Shown: positions 30,714 through 52,200 of the stretch, in pieces
Position numbering within the stretch: the stretch's first letter is position 1
How the letters are laid out: each line of letters opens with the position of its first letter
From: Dictyostelium firmibasis
Taxonomy: Eukaryota > Evosea > Eumycetozoa > Dictyosteliales > Dictyosteliaceae
Direction of reading: 5' to 3'
Length of the DNA: 62,500 nucleotides
Assembly (NCBI GenBank): GCA_036169595.1
Contig: CM069770.1
Span: 875,001 to 937,500, forward strand
The notes under the pieces: generated by a model
Told to the model about the DNA's origin: nothing
Seen by the model: only the letters and a program-made list of their open reading frames with translations
Database searches by the model: none
Made by a program: the position numbers and the translations under genes

Positions 30714-31376
30714 TTAATCGCCTAAAATTTCTTTTAGACTTCTTAGTTTGAAAAAAAATTGATACATGTATTTGCTTGAAGATGTGTAGATATGTGGATC
30801 GTTATATTTTACATACTCTAAATTTGAATTCAACATAGCACTGGATTGATAATTGTGTTTAATGAATTTTACCAAATTTTTATCAATTTCATTGTTGTTA
30901 TCTTCATTAAATTTTAACATTTTTAAAATAGTGTCAATTTCATTATTTAATTTTGATTGGCTAATTGTTTTGATTTCAGTATTTTCATCCAATATTGTAA
31001 TTAGTTGTCTTTTAAAATCATTTTCAACCATTCTTACAATGTTGAAAAATTCTTGAAATTTATTTGTTATCAAACTTAATTGGCCTTGGAGTTTGGTATC
31101 TATTTTTTGGTATTTTGATTCTGATTTTTCAATATTTATTTGATTTTTTTCTAAAAATTGTTTACTTTTAAGCTCTGGGATAGTTAATTCTTTAAACTCT
31201 TCCAAAATTGGTTTGGTAATTGTTTCATCTTCTAAATCACAAAATATATGAAAACGATGCTCTATTGAAGTTATACATTTAATGCAAATTGGTTTATTTT
31301 CACAATTTTCACAAATTGATATAATATCCTTATTTGGATGTTCATTGCATTTATTATCATACGATGTATGTTCCAT
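30714..31376 (-). CDS. B-box zinc-finger protein, 220 residues (tandem copy B)
   Basis: One exon and paralogue of the gene just downstream. The B-box is CNEHPNKDIISICENC, then CIKCITSIEHRFHIFCDLED, with the same ligand pattern and the shared CIKCITS-EHR-H core. A predicted coiled coil follows (residues about 60-170) rich in Lys, Glu, Ile and Asn. The C-terminal segments of the two copies also correspond (SSKYMYQFFFKLRSLKEILGD here). The close spacing and head-to-tail order point to tandem duplication. Outside the zinc finger, identity is low, so the duplication is not recent. Function is unknown beyond a likely scaffold role. Confidence 0.88.
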   Translation of the reverse strand: MEHTSYDNKCNEHPNKDIISICENCENKPICIKCITSIEHRFHIFCDLEDETITKPILEEFKELTIPELKSKQFLEKNQINIEKSESKYQKIDTKLQGQLSLITNKFQEFFNIVRMVENDFKRQLITILDENTEIKTISQSKLNNEIDTILKMLKFNEDNNNEIDKNLVKFIKHNYQSSAMLNSNLEYVKYNDPHIYTSSSKYMYQFFFKLRSLKEILGD

Positions 31377-31786
31377 TTTATGTGTGTGTGTGTGTGTGTG
31401 TGAAAAAAATAAAAATTAAAAACTTTTGAAAAAAAAAAAAATAAAGCTTTGGTGTATTTTTCTTTTTTTTTTTTTTTTTTTTTTTTTTGATTTTATTTGT
31501 TATTGGAAATAAAAAAGTTGGGGGAAATTATACAGATAAAAAAAAAAGATTTTTTTTTTTTTTTTGATTTTTAATTTTATTTTAATTTTGATTTTAATTT
31601 TTTTTTATTTTTATTTTTTTTTTTTTTTTTTTCACAAATAAATTCCAAACAAAAAAAATTAAAATTAAAATTAAGATTTTCTCCATACCCACACAGATAA
31701 TTTTTTCTTATATATATATATATTAATATCTATCAAATTTTAAATATTGATACTTTTATTTATTTATTTATATTTATGTAAAATAC
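31377..31786. other. Divergent promoter region, B-box gene and kinase gene
   Basis: 410 bp between two start codons on opposite strands. Contains a (TG)n tract at 31382-31402 directly upstream of the B-box ATG, T runs, and a TATATATATATA stretch at about 31711-31722. No coding frame. Confidence 0.6.
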
Positions 31787-35173
<3,387 letters not shown>

Positions 35174-36078
35174 TTACAATTCTTAAAAATGATTTTGAGG
35201 TATAAGATTTACTATAATTGAGTGGGTCTTGGATATTTAAACTTTGAATTGCAATATCGTCAATTATGATGTTTGTATAGTAGTTGAGAAATTAAAAAAT
35301 TTCTTTTATCTCTAATATTTTGAAAAATGATTGCATTATTGGTTTATTTCACAAAAATATATATTATTATATAGATAAATTTTATTATTATTTTATTTTT
35401 TTTTTTTTTTTTTTTTTTTAATTTAAATAATAACATCTCTCCATACTTTTTTTTTCAATTTCAAAAAAAAAAAAAAAAAAAATTAATTTTACCAACAACT
35501 TGTAAACTTTTTCAATTCCCACATATTTAAATCTTTGTACACATATTAAAGATTCAACTACTATTATTTTTTTATATTTTTATTTTAAAATTAATATTTT
35601 TTGATTCATCTACGAAAAAAAAAATAAAATAAATTCCTTTGTACTACCACGTAGAATAATTTCACCCAATCAGAACCATTACAAAAAATTTGAAACAGGT
35701 TTCAATTAAAGATGTATTATCACTTGAAGCATTCATTAATAATTGGAGTTGAATGATTAAAATTGAAACCATTCATAATAATATAAATCTGTCAAATTAT
35801 AAAAAAAAATTAAAAAAAAATCAATCACAATATCTTTATGTTTTAAAAGAAAAAAATATTAAAATAATAAAAAACAAAAAAATAAAAAAAAACCCAAAAA
35901 AAAAAATCTGAAAAAAAATCCTCATAGATATTTCCATAATCCAATAATTTTTTTTTTACTTTTTTTTAAAATTTATTTTTTTTATTGTTATTTTGTTTAT
36001 TTTTTTTTTGAAAAAATTTTTTTTTTAATTTTTATATTTATTTTAATATTTATTTTCACAAAAAACATAATTTGAAAA
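35174..36078. other. Intergenic, A/T-rich
   Basis: Between the kinase and the ComC-like gene. A/T runs with mixed stretches at 35640-35790. It contains the left copy (35814-35837) of a 24-nt direct repeat found again just after the next gene. No coding frame. Confidence 0.6.
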
Positions 36079-40675
<4,597 letters not shown>

Positions 40676-42674
40676 AAATAATAAAAAAATCAATCACAAT
40701 ATCTTTGAAAAAAAAAAAAAACTAAAAAAAAACTAAAAAAAAAATTAATAAAACTAGAAAAGTAAAAAATTGATGGATTTATTTGTTTTTTTTTTTTTTT
40801 TTTAATTAACTTTGAAATACTTTTGAAAAAAAAAAAAGTAATTATACAATTAATTTGATTATTTAATAATGGTTTTAATTTAAACATAGCATGGTGCAAT
40901 ACAATAATAACGATAAAGGATTATTGGAGCCCATTTTGTATTTGAATTAAGTGAAAAAGAACCAACATTATTTACTTCTATATTTATTTGGTTAGATTTA
41001 ATTTCTTTTCTAATAATATTGGATTTAATTATATTTACTAATAATTATAAATAAATTAATAGAATGATATTTTTTAATTTTTAAAAATAATAATACAATT
41101 AAAATCCTTACAAAATAATGACATCTTTTGATTTTTTGAAAAGTTTTTTTTTTTTTTTTTTTACTAATTTGATTGATATTTAAAAGATTTTAAACAAAAA
41201 AAATATCAAAATAAAAAAAAAAAAAAAAAAATTAAAATTAAAATTAAATATTTTGTTTGAATTTGGTAAAAATAAAAAAAATAAAAAAAAATAAAAAATA
41301 AAAAAAGAAAACGGTTTAAGTAAGTAATTTGTATACACACATAAGAGATTTGGATACAAAAAAGTGTATTTTTGGAAGAAAAAAAAAAAAGTTAATACTA
41401 GGTAAAAATAATAAGCAAATAAAAAAATTTTTTAATATTTTTTCTAATACACACACACATTACCCCCACTAATTACCCCCCCCCCCCCCCCCTTACCTAC
41501 CCCCAAAAACCACATTTCTTTTCAATAAGTTTATCATATAATTAATTAATAATAAAAAAAAAATATTAAAAAAATGCAATGATTTTTTTTCCAATCTCAA
41601 CAAATGATTTTCTTCTGTACCTAATTATTTTGACAATTCCTAAACATACAATCCAATACATCAAGAGGGTGATTCTGTAACAACGGTTGTTAATTATAAT
41701 CTTTTGTTTTTTCAAGAGTTATTAGAATGATCAATATCATCAAGTGTTAAATGATTAACATTTGGTTTTAATCAAGTATTATCAGCAAGATAAATATCAT
41801 CAAGTGTAGAAAAGAGAAGATGTACTGCAAGTTGATTTTGAAGATGAAAAAATTAAAATTCTAATCGAAATATCAATAAACGGTGGAGAATATCTAAATT
41901 TAGATCCCTGTACGACCTTCTGGTCTTCGGGCTTTAAATAAGAACTTGGGACATTTACTATAGTTGGTGATATATTTACTTTTTTGATTCCTCTTCATCC
42001 TTATTCTCGACTGCAGTCATATTCTATCCAGAACGTCATCTTTATTACCTCTTGCTTTTTTCATACCTTTTTAAAAAATAATTTTTATTATCAAAAAAAA
42101 AAATCATTATTTACTCATTAAATTTGAAAAAAAAAAAAAAAAAGAAAATGTTGAAAGAATCTTCACAATAATTAAATCAAGAGTGTTACTTTTTTAAAAA
42201 TAATAATAATAATAAAAATAATAATAAAAATAATAAAACAATAATAAAAATAAAAAATAAACTCTTATATGCAAAAGTAATTAATTTAAAAATTAATTTT
42301 TTTTTTTTTTTTTATAAAAAAATGGAGAGATTGAGATCCAGCAATTAATTCAGATAATAATCTTAATACAAAACAACATACAAACTCACCAATATTTGTT
42401 AAATTTGTTTTTTTTATTGTTCACCCCAATTAGAAAAAAAAAAATGAAAAAATAAAAAAATAAAAAAAAAACAATATTAGTATTATTATTATTTGATATT
42501 CAATAAATAAAGAATGGAGTTGTATCATTTTTGTGTGGTTGAAAAAATTATGTTATATATTTTTTGTTTTTATTTTTTTTTTTTATTTTATTTTTTTTTA
42601 TTTATTTTTTTGTTTTAATATTACATTTTATAGGCTTGAGATTTTATATTTTGCATTTATAAATTAAATAAAAG
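40676..42674. other. Intergenic, two terminators facing each other, with unusual islands
   Basis: Lies between two convergent genes. It contains the right copy (40682-40705) of a 24-nt direct repeat and a 17-nt C run at 41476-41492. A segment of normal complexity at about 41630-42060 includes a 43-codon open frame with coding-like codons. The rest is A/T runs. No complete gene seen. Confidence 0.6.
41476..41492 (+). repeat. C17 homopolymer flanked by further C tracts
   Basis: Seventeen consecutive C. C5 precedes it (near 41463-41467) and C5 follows (near 41500-41504). The minus strand therefore has three or more clustered G tracts. Confidence 0.95.
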
Positions 42675-44556
<1,882 letters not shown>

Positions 44557-45073
44557 TTTATAGTATTTATTATATTTACAATTTTTTTTTTTTTTTTTTG
44601 GTTTTTTGTTTTTTTTATTTGGTTTTTTTTGGTTTTTTTTTTTTTTATTTTATTGATAATATATGGATTCTAAACCAATTTAATAATAATAATAATAATA
44701 AAGGAAATATGTTAGTTTGTGTGATATCAATATTTTTTTGATATTTGTCTGTGGGTATCTGTGGATTGTATATTTATTTATATCTGCTAGTGTGTAATGT
44801 GATGATGGGTAGTGGTCTTCAAGAAAAAAAAAAAATTTAAAAAAAAAAAATATACAAAAAATAATGTAATTTTTTTTTTATTTTTTATTTTTTTTTTGGT
44901 GTGGCAAATAAATGGAAAAAAAAAAAAAAATGAAAAATAATAAAAATATGTATAAAATAGAAATACACGTACATGTATTGGGTTAGTTGTGTAAGTTTTG
45001 TCAAAAAAAAAAAAAAAAAAAAAAAATAAAAAAAAAAAAAATTATAAAAATTAAAAAAAAAAATCATAAAAAA

Positions 45074-45107
<34 letters not shown>

Positions 45108-45452
45108 ATCAAAAAAAAGAGATTATTTTAAGTATGGCCATACAACCGTCACATATACAATTTTTTTTTATTTTTTTTCTTTTTTTTTTTTTTTTTCCTT
45201 TGTTTTTTTTTTTTTTTTTTTTTAAAATGGTTTATTTTTATGGTTATATATTTATATATATAATAAGAAAGCAACAAAAATGAAAAAAAAAAAAATTTTA
45301 TTTTTTTTTATAAAAAATATCCTGATTGCGATCGATTTGTTTTTTGTGGCATTGGGAAAAAAAATAAAAAAATAAAAAATTATTATTTGTTTTTCAATTT
45401 TTTTTAACTCACATTATATTCTTTTTTTTTTTTTTTTTTTTTTTGTTAATAA

Positions 45453-45534
45453 TAATTCTTTTTTTATAATTCTTTTTTTATAATTCTTTTTTTATAATTC
45501 TTTTTTTACTCCTTTTTTTACTCCTTTTTTTATT
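45453..45534. repeat. Tandem 14-mer array
   Basis: About four copies of AATTCTTTTTTTAT followed by two shorter T-rich units with CTCC. Confidence 0.85.
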
Positions 45535-45960
45535 TTTTTGTCTTTTTTTTTTTTTTTTTTGGCAAGATATTTTACCCAATACCACCAGGTTTCAATTAAA
45601 TTTGGCTTTTTTTTAAAAAAAAAATTTTGAAAAAAAAAAAAAAAAATTTTATTTCTAATTTCATTCATATTTGATCGGTTAACTTTAAATTATTTTAAAC
45701 ATAAACGAAATAAGATACAGTTTAATATAAAAAAAATAATAAAATGGGTTGTTTTATTTAAAATTGTTTTGCACTGGCAAATATTGGTTAAAATTTGATG
45801 ATCATTTCAAAAACCTACAATACAATAAAAAAATATTCATTGACTGTAATTTTATAAATTTTTAAGAATAAAATTTTTATATAAAATGTATCACCTAATG
45901 GTATCATACTGTAAATTATAAATTCTTAATAGAAGAATGATCTAATGCCATATGGTAAAT

Positions 45961-45994
<34 letters not shown>

Positions 45995-46835
45995 ATAGTA
46001 AGAAATTTTGAGTTATTTTAAAATTTTTTAAATTTTGAAATTCATATATACGTCCAAGAAATTTGAAAAAAAAAAAAAATGACAATAATAAAAGAGTAAG
46101 ATTACTAACAAAAGTCAAGAAATATAAACAAAAAACCATATTAAAATAAATAAAGAATAAAATTTGAACCAAGATTCTAACAAAAAAAAAAGGTCATAAA
46201 GTTCAGAATTTGTATGTTTTTGTCACTGTTACCAGGACATTTATATATTTATTACTTTTTTTTATTTTTTTTTTATTTTCATATAATATTGTTTAATTTT
46301 TTTAATTTTTATTTTTTATTTTTTGAAAAACCAGAGGTATGAAAACATATATTAAATTTTGAAGTTGATGATTATTTGAAAATAATATATTAAAATATTA
46401 CTTTTATATTAATTGTTTTAAAACTATTATTATTGAAAATAGATTATTATTTTATTAAAACATGTAATTTGAAGAAGACTCAAATTAATTATTTTTGTAT
46501 TTTATGATACTTTAAGGTTGTATAATTAAGCAATATAAAAATACACAAATAGTTAAAATGAAAAAATTATCACGATATTTATGATATTTAACAAAAAAAT
46601 AAAAAAAAAAAAAAAAAAAAATTCCAGGAGATGCCTATTCATAGAGTGATCACTGAAAAGAGTATTCCCCCATTTAAATTCCAAGATAATGGGATAGTAA
46701 TATGAAATTAATACCAACTGGATAATATTGTTTTTGATTATTGGTACCTGGTAAATATTGTATACACCTTTTTTTTTTTTTTTTTTTTTCTGCATTTTTT
46801 TGTGAAAATTTTCATTATATTAATAATTCATTTTA

Positions 46836-46867
<32 letters not shown>

Positions 46868-47216
46868 CTTTCTTTAACATATTACATATATAACCACACC
46901 ATATGGTGTGATTTACTTCGGCTTTTTATTTGATATTTATTTAAATAAAAAAAAAAATAAAAAAAAAAAATAAAAAAATTTGTTCTTTGTTTTTTATATG
47001 GAACATACCGGATCACGGCAAACAAAATTTAAAATTTCATTTTTTTAATTTTTGTTCTTTTTATTTAAAATTTCATTTTAAATTTTTTTTTTTTTTTTTT
47101 ATTTTTTTTATTTTTTTATTTTTTTATTTTTTTTTTTTTTTTTTTGTAAATTAATATAAAATTTTTTTTTTTATTTTTTTTTTTTTTTTTTTTTAAAAAT
47201 TATATATACAAATATA

Positions 47217-47224
47217 TATAAATA
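47217..47224 (+). promoter_or_regulatory. Candidate TATA box of pckA
   Basis: TATAAATA, the typical Dictyostelium TATA form, 125 bp upstream of the pckA ATG and followed by T-rich DNA. In such A/T-rich DNA a chance match is possible. Confidence 0.4.
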
Positions 47225-47348
47225 TTCTAATTATTATTACTTTATTTGTAATATAATATTATATTATTAGGTTTATATTTTTATAACTATATATATATAT
47301 TTTTTTCCCTTTTTTTAAATAAAACTTTTAATATTAAATTAAAAAGAA

Positions 47349-49190
47349 ATGAATCAAGCCGTAGCAGAATCAATTAATAAATCATTAAAATCTTCAACTG
47401 CTGAATATACACCAAAAGGTTATCATATTACCGAGTTGGAATCTGGTATGTTTTTTTTTTTTATTTTTATTTTTTATTTTTTTTTTTTATAAATTTTTTT
47501 ATTTTTTTCATTTTTTTTACATTGATATTAATTATAAATTAATTGTTTTTCCGATTTCTTTTTTTTTTTTTTTGTTTAAAATTTTATTTAATTTATAGAT
47601 GCAATTTATTTAGATGAACATTTTTCAGGTAATGCAAAGATTTTCCATAATCCAGCAGTGCCAGTATTATATGAACAAGCATTAGCATTTGAGCATGGAT
47701 CAGCAATTACAAGCACAGGTGCATTGGTAACAAGATCAGGTGTAAAGACAGGTAGATCACCAAAAGATAAGAGAATCGTAAAGGAACCATCATCACAAGA
47801 TGATATTTGGTGGGGACCAGTCAACATTGCAATGGATGATTTATCATTTATGATCAATCGTGAAAGAGCCATCGATTATTTGAACACACAAGAGAAGATC
47901 TACGTCATTGATGGCTATGCAGGATGGGATCCAAAATATCGTATTAAAGTCAGAGTCATTTGTGCACGTGCATATCATGCCCTCTTTATGCACAATATGT
48001 TAATTCGTCCAGCCAACAGAGAGGAGTTAAAAAGCTTTGGTGAACCAGACTACACCATCTACAATGCAGGTCAATTCCCAGCCAATCGTTACACCAAAGG
48101 TATGTCATCAAGCTCTTCAATCGCCATCGATTTCGCTCGTAAAGAGATGGTTATTTTAGGTACTCAATATGCTGGTGAAATGAAAAAGGGTATTCTCACC
48201 ATTATGATGTATCTCATGCCAAAGATGGGTGTTTTACCATTACATTCCTCCTGTAATCAAGCTCGTAACAATGGTGACACCACATTGTTCTTTGGTCTCT
48301 CTGGTACTGGTAAGACCACCTTATCTGCCGATATCAATCGTGATCTCATTGGTGATGATGAACATGTTTGGACAGACACTGGTTGTTTCAATATCGAGGG
48401 TGGTTGCTACGCAAAATGTATCGATCTCTCTCGTGAGAAAGAGCCAGAGATCTTTGATGCCATCAAGTTTGGTTCTGTTTTAGAGAATGTTGTCTACAAT
48501 GAATACTCTCGTAAGGTCAATTACAACGATGTATCTGTCACCGAGAATACTCGTTGTGCTTATCCATTGGAGCATATTCCAAATGCTAAATTCCCAGCTA
48601 TCGCTGGCCATCCAAAGAATATTATCATGTTGACTTGTGATGCTTTCGGTATTCTCCCACCAGTATCACGTTTAGATGCCAATCAAGTCATGTACCATTT
48701 CATTCAAGGTTATACCGCTAAAGTCGCAGGTACTGAAGTAGGTGTCACTGAACCAACCGCTACTTTCTCAAGTTGTTATGGTGAACCATTCATCGTATGG
48801 CATCCAACTAAATACGCCGAAATGTTGGCAACTCAACTTCATAAACATTCCGCTCGTGCTTGGTTAATCAACACCGGTTGGACTGGTGGTTCTCATGGTG
48901 TCGGTTCTCGTATCAAATTGTCTTACACTCGTGCCATCATCGATGCCATTCATAGTGGTGAACTCGAAAAGATTCCAACCACTAAAATGGATGTTTTCGG
49001 TTTCCAAGTACCAAATAGTTGTCCAGGTGTACCATCTGAAATTTTAATGCCAATTAATGGTTGGTCTGATAAAGAGAAATATGTTCAAACTATGCATAAA
49101 TTAGCTAGATTATTTATTGAAAATTTCAAAAAATTCCAAGATAAAGCTTCTCCAGAACTTATTGCTGCTGGTCCAATATTAAATCAATAA
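47349..49190 (+). CDS. pckA: Phosphoenolpyruvate carboxykinase (ATP)
   Basis: ATP-dependent PEPCK, the gluconeogenic step oxaloacetate + ATP to phosphoenolpyruvate + CO2 + ADP. Exon 1 is 47349-47445 (32 codons plus one base) and exon 2 is 47599-49190. The intron is GTATGT...TATAG, T-rich; the product is 562 residues, the expected size for the ATP-type family. Key motifs are [14 protein letters not shown] (substrate site), the PEPCK-specific phosphate-binding loop [11 protein letters not shown], the metal and second kinase motif DDEHVW near [16 protein letters not shown], and NTGWTGG near the C terminus. These distinguish it from GTP-type PEPCK. Codons are richer in C than in neighbouring genes (many ATC, TTC, CGT), which fits a highly expressed gene. 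It is probably cytosolic, since no clear targeting peptide is seen. A TATAAATA box lies 125 bp upstream. Confidence 0.97.
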
Positions 49191-49458
49191 TAAAAAAAAC
49201 TCATTTTCAAAGCAAATCTTTTCAATTAAAAATAAATAAAAAAAAAAATATAAAAAATAAATAAAAAAAAAAAATCGAGATAAAATAGTTATTTTAAAAA
49301 AAAAAATCTGAAAAAAAAAAATCTAAAAAAAAAAAAAAAAAACAAATCAATAAAATTGGATGGCAATATTTTTGGAAATGATTATTGTTCGCCATAATCC
49401 AGTAGTGATGAATCAGTTTTTTTTTTTTTTTAAAAAAAAAAAAAAATATAAAAAACCC

Positions 49459-49489
<31 letters not shown>

Positions 49490-49945
49490 AATAAAAATAA
49501 ATTAATTTTTATTTTTATTTTTTATTTTTTTTTTTTCCAATCACAATAGAAACAACAAACTTTTAAGTGAAAAAAGAGGGTGTGTGTGTGTGTGAAAAAA
49601 CTCTATATATTGCACAAATCTGTTTCATATATATGAAATTATTTTTTTTTTAAAAAAAAACACTCTCACAAAAAAAAAAAACCAAAAAAAATTAATTTAT
49701 ATTTTTTAAAAAAAAAAAAAAAAATTGTATTATAATAAAAAAATTTTGTATATATATAACTAAATTAATATAAAAAAAACAAAAACAAAAACAAAAACAA
49801 AAAAAAGTAATTACTTTCAAAGTCAAAAAAAATTATTTATAGTTTTTTTTTTTTTTTGTGCAAAAATAAAAAAAAACAAAAAAAAAAATAATCCGACTAA
49901 TAAAATTTTTTTATTTTTATTTTATTTTTATTTAATAATTAAAGA
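49191..49945. other. Intergenic, A/T runs
   Basis: Between pckA and the second F-BAR gene. Contains a (GT)n stretch near 49579-49594, (CAAAAA)n near 49779-49805 and long A/T runs. No coding frame; it is presumed promoter of the F-BAR gene. Confidence 0.6.
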
Positions 49946-51565
49946 ATGTCAACACAAAGACAATTTTCCGAAGATCTTTGGGATAAATTTGAATCAGTAG
50001 TTAAAAAGGTTGATAATGGTAAGATATTTACACAACAATTGAGTAAGTTTCTAAGTAAACAACAACAGATTGAATCAACCTATGCCAAGAGTTTAGTTAA
50101 ATTATGTAAGGATAAATCGTTTGCACCCGATGTAGAGATGGGAACATTGAGGGATTCATTTCAATGTTATAGGGAACAATTAGAATTGATTGGAGCATTA
50201 CATGAAGAGTTTTCCAATCGATTGGAGAAACTTGTAACCATTGGTATTGATGGTTATTTGGAAGAGAGTAGAAAACAAAGAAAAGCATTGATAGCCAATG
50301 GTGAAAAGTGTACAAAAGATCTCAAAACTGCCGAATCAAATGAATCAAAGGCAAAACAAAACTATGAAAAGTTAAAGAGGAAACAAGAGGAGGCTAATGA
50401 GGATCTCTCAAAACAACCACCAGGTGCCAAAGAACAAAAGGCTAGAAAAACACTAGAATCTGCCTCAAAAGCAGCTGACAAGGCTGACAATGAATATAGA
50501 GAGGGTGTAAAATGTCTACAACAGAATCAACAGAAATTCTATCATGAAGAGATGCCAAGAATCTTGGATGATCTTCAAAGATTCGAAGTGGAAAGAATCG
50601 ATAAATCAAAGGATTGGTTAATGGAGGTAATCACTCAGAATGAACTTGTACCACCCGCTGTCATCATTCATAACGAAAATATTAAAAAAGGTATCGAATC
50701 TATTGATAGAGAACGTGATCTTCAAAATTATATCCTCGTCACAATGAGTGGTGCTCAAAAACCACCAGAGGCTCAGTATGAACCATATCAATCTGGTGGT
50801 GGCTTTGCAATTGTCAATAGTTCAAGTAATAGTAATCTAAATATTAGTCGTAAATCTGCTGATCATACATTGGGTGGTAGTGGTGGTATGTCACCTCAAC
50901 AACAAAATGGTGCTTCCATTTCATCACCTCAACCACAATATCAAAATATAGATCATCAAACTCCACCTCAACCAAATATAATACAGCATCAACCAAATAA
51001 TAATAATAATAATAATATAATTACTAATGTAATGACAACTCCACCACAACAACAACCACCTCAACCACATCCACCTCAACCTCAACCAACACAATTAAAC
51101 AATGTACCACAACCACCAATTTCTTTAAATAAAAATAATGACAGTAGCGCAAATAGTAATAATATAAATAGTAATAATGATAATGGTGAAATTGTTAGAG
51201 CACTTTATGATTATAATGCAACAGAAGAGAATGAAATTTCATTTAAAGCTAATGCTTTGATTAAAGTTGTATTACGTGATGAAAGTGGTTGGTGGCAAGG
51301 TATGGTAGTTGGAGAGAGTGATCGTATTGGCGTTTTCCCAAGTAATTTTATTTCAGATTCTTCAGATTCTTCAAAGAAAAGAGTGGACGTAGCTGGTAGA
51401 AAATGCAAAGTACTCTACGATTATCGTACAGATTGTGAAGGTGAATTAAATATTAAAGAAGGTGAAATTTTAACAATTGAGTATGAAGATGAAGGTTGGT
51501 TCTTTGGTTCAAATGAAGCAAGTGTTTCTGCTAGATTCCCTTCAAATTATGTTCAAGTTATTTAA
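49946..51565 (+). CDS. F-BAR protein with two SH3 domains
   Basis: One exon, 539 residues. Residues 1-270 form an F-BAR domain (FSEDLWDKFESVVKKVDNGK, QQIESTYAKSLVKL, the Lys/Glu-rich coiled-coil stretch, and EEMPRILDDLQRFEVERID). A Pro/Gln/Asn-rich low-complexity linker follows (about 285-415). SH3-1 has IVRALYDYNATEENEISF, ESGWWQGM and GVFPSNFI. SH3-2 has CKVLYDYRTDCEGELNI, EGEILTI and ARFPSNYVQVI. It should bind curved phosphoinositide membranes and recruit proline-rich actin regulators in endocytosis or cortical remodelling; that role is family knowledge. It shares fold order with the F-BAR gene at 42675-44556 but has a second SH3, no intron and no HR1-like coil. pckA lies between the two. 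Confidence 0.92.
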   Translation: MSTQRQFSEDLWDKFESVVKKVDNGKIFTQQLSKFLSKQQQIESTYAKSLVKLCKDKSFAPDVEMGTLRDSFQCYREQLELIGALHEEFSNRLEKLVTIGIDGYLEESRKQRKALIANGEKCTKDLKTAESNESKAKQNYEKLKRKQEEANEDLSKQPPGAKEQKARKTLESASKAADKADNEYREGVKCLQQNQQKFYHEEMPRILDDLQRFEVERIDKSKDWLMEVITQNELVPPAVIIHNENIKKGIESIDRERDLQNYILVTMSGAQKPPEAQYEPYQSGGGFAIVNSSSNSNLNISRKSADHTLGGSGGMSPQQQNGASISSPQPQYQNIDHQTPPQPNIIQHQPNNNNNNNIITNVMTTPPQQQPPQPHPPQPQPTQLNNVPQPPISLNKNNDSSANSNNINSNNDNGEIVRALYDYNATEENEISFKANALIKVVLRDESGWWQGMVVGESDRIGVFPSNFISDSSDSSKKRVDVAGRKCKVLYDYRTDCEGELNIKEGEILTIEYEDEGWFFGSNEASVSARFPSNYVQVI

Positions 51566-52200
51566 ATATTACCACTCCAAATTTTTTTTTCAATTTTTAA
51601 AATATAAAGTTACAACAATAAAATAAAAAAATAAAAAAAAAAAAGAAAAAAAAAAGAAAAATGATGATATTTAAATATCAATTGAATAATATATCCTTAA
51701 GCATTTTATTTGGAGTTTCTTTATCGATATCAATTTCTTTTTTTCTATTTTCTTTTTTTTTTTTTTTTTTGTGTCTATCTATTACACCATCATTTAGATC
51801 TGTACTTCACTCATATGTATATTATATTGAAACAATCCAAGACATTAAAATGGAATTGATTAAGTACCTAACACTATATATCTAATAAATTTTAATTTTT
51901 TAAAATTAAATTTCTTTTCTTTTTTTTTTGAAAATTAAAAAAAAGTTTTATCAAATCTTTACTTATTTAAAAATCATAACTACATTTAATTTAAAAATGT
52001 TTGCAAAAGTGGAAAAAAAAAAAAAAAAAAGTAATTCCATAAAAATTTTAATCTACTAATTTTTTTAAGATTATTTTTATAGAAATTAATTTTTTTTTTT
52101 AGTTAATATAAAATCAATAGTTTTTTTTTTGTTTTTTCATTTCATTTCAATTTAATCCAATATTATTATTATTATTATTATAAAATATTAAATAATTATA
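51566..52200. other. Intergenic, A/T-rich
   Basis: A 74-codon plus-strand frame at 51661-51885 is Phe/Ser/Ile-rich and has no family motif. It is likely the 3' untranslated region of the F-BAR gene. A short TTA run precedes the next gene. Confidence 0.6.

Larger units (their letters stand above)
44557..47348. other. Long divergent intergenic region between the F-BAR gene and pckA
   Basis: 2.8 kb without a supportable gene. It holds a tandem 14-mer array (AATTCTTTTTTTAT) at about 45453-45534 and non-homopolymer patches at 45770-45960 and 46620-46770. A perfect 16-bp palindrome lies at 46895-46910 and a GC-richer patch at 47000-47024. Much of the rest is A and T runs. It should hold the promoters of both flanking genes. 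Confidence 0.6.

Noticed and set aside
51661-51885. 74-codon Phe/Ser/Ile frame after the F-BAR gene
   Set aside because: Composition follows the A/T background; no motif, no splice partner; likely 3' untranslated sequence.
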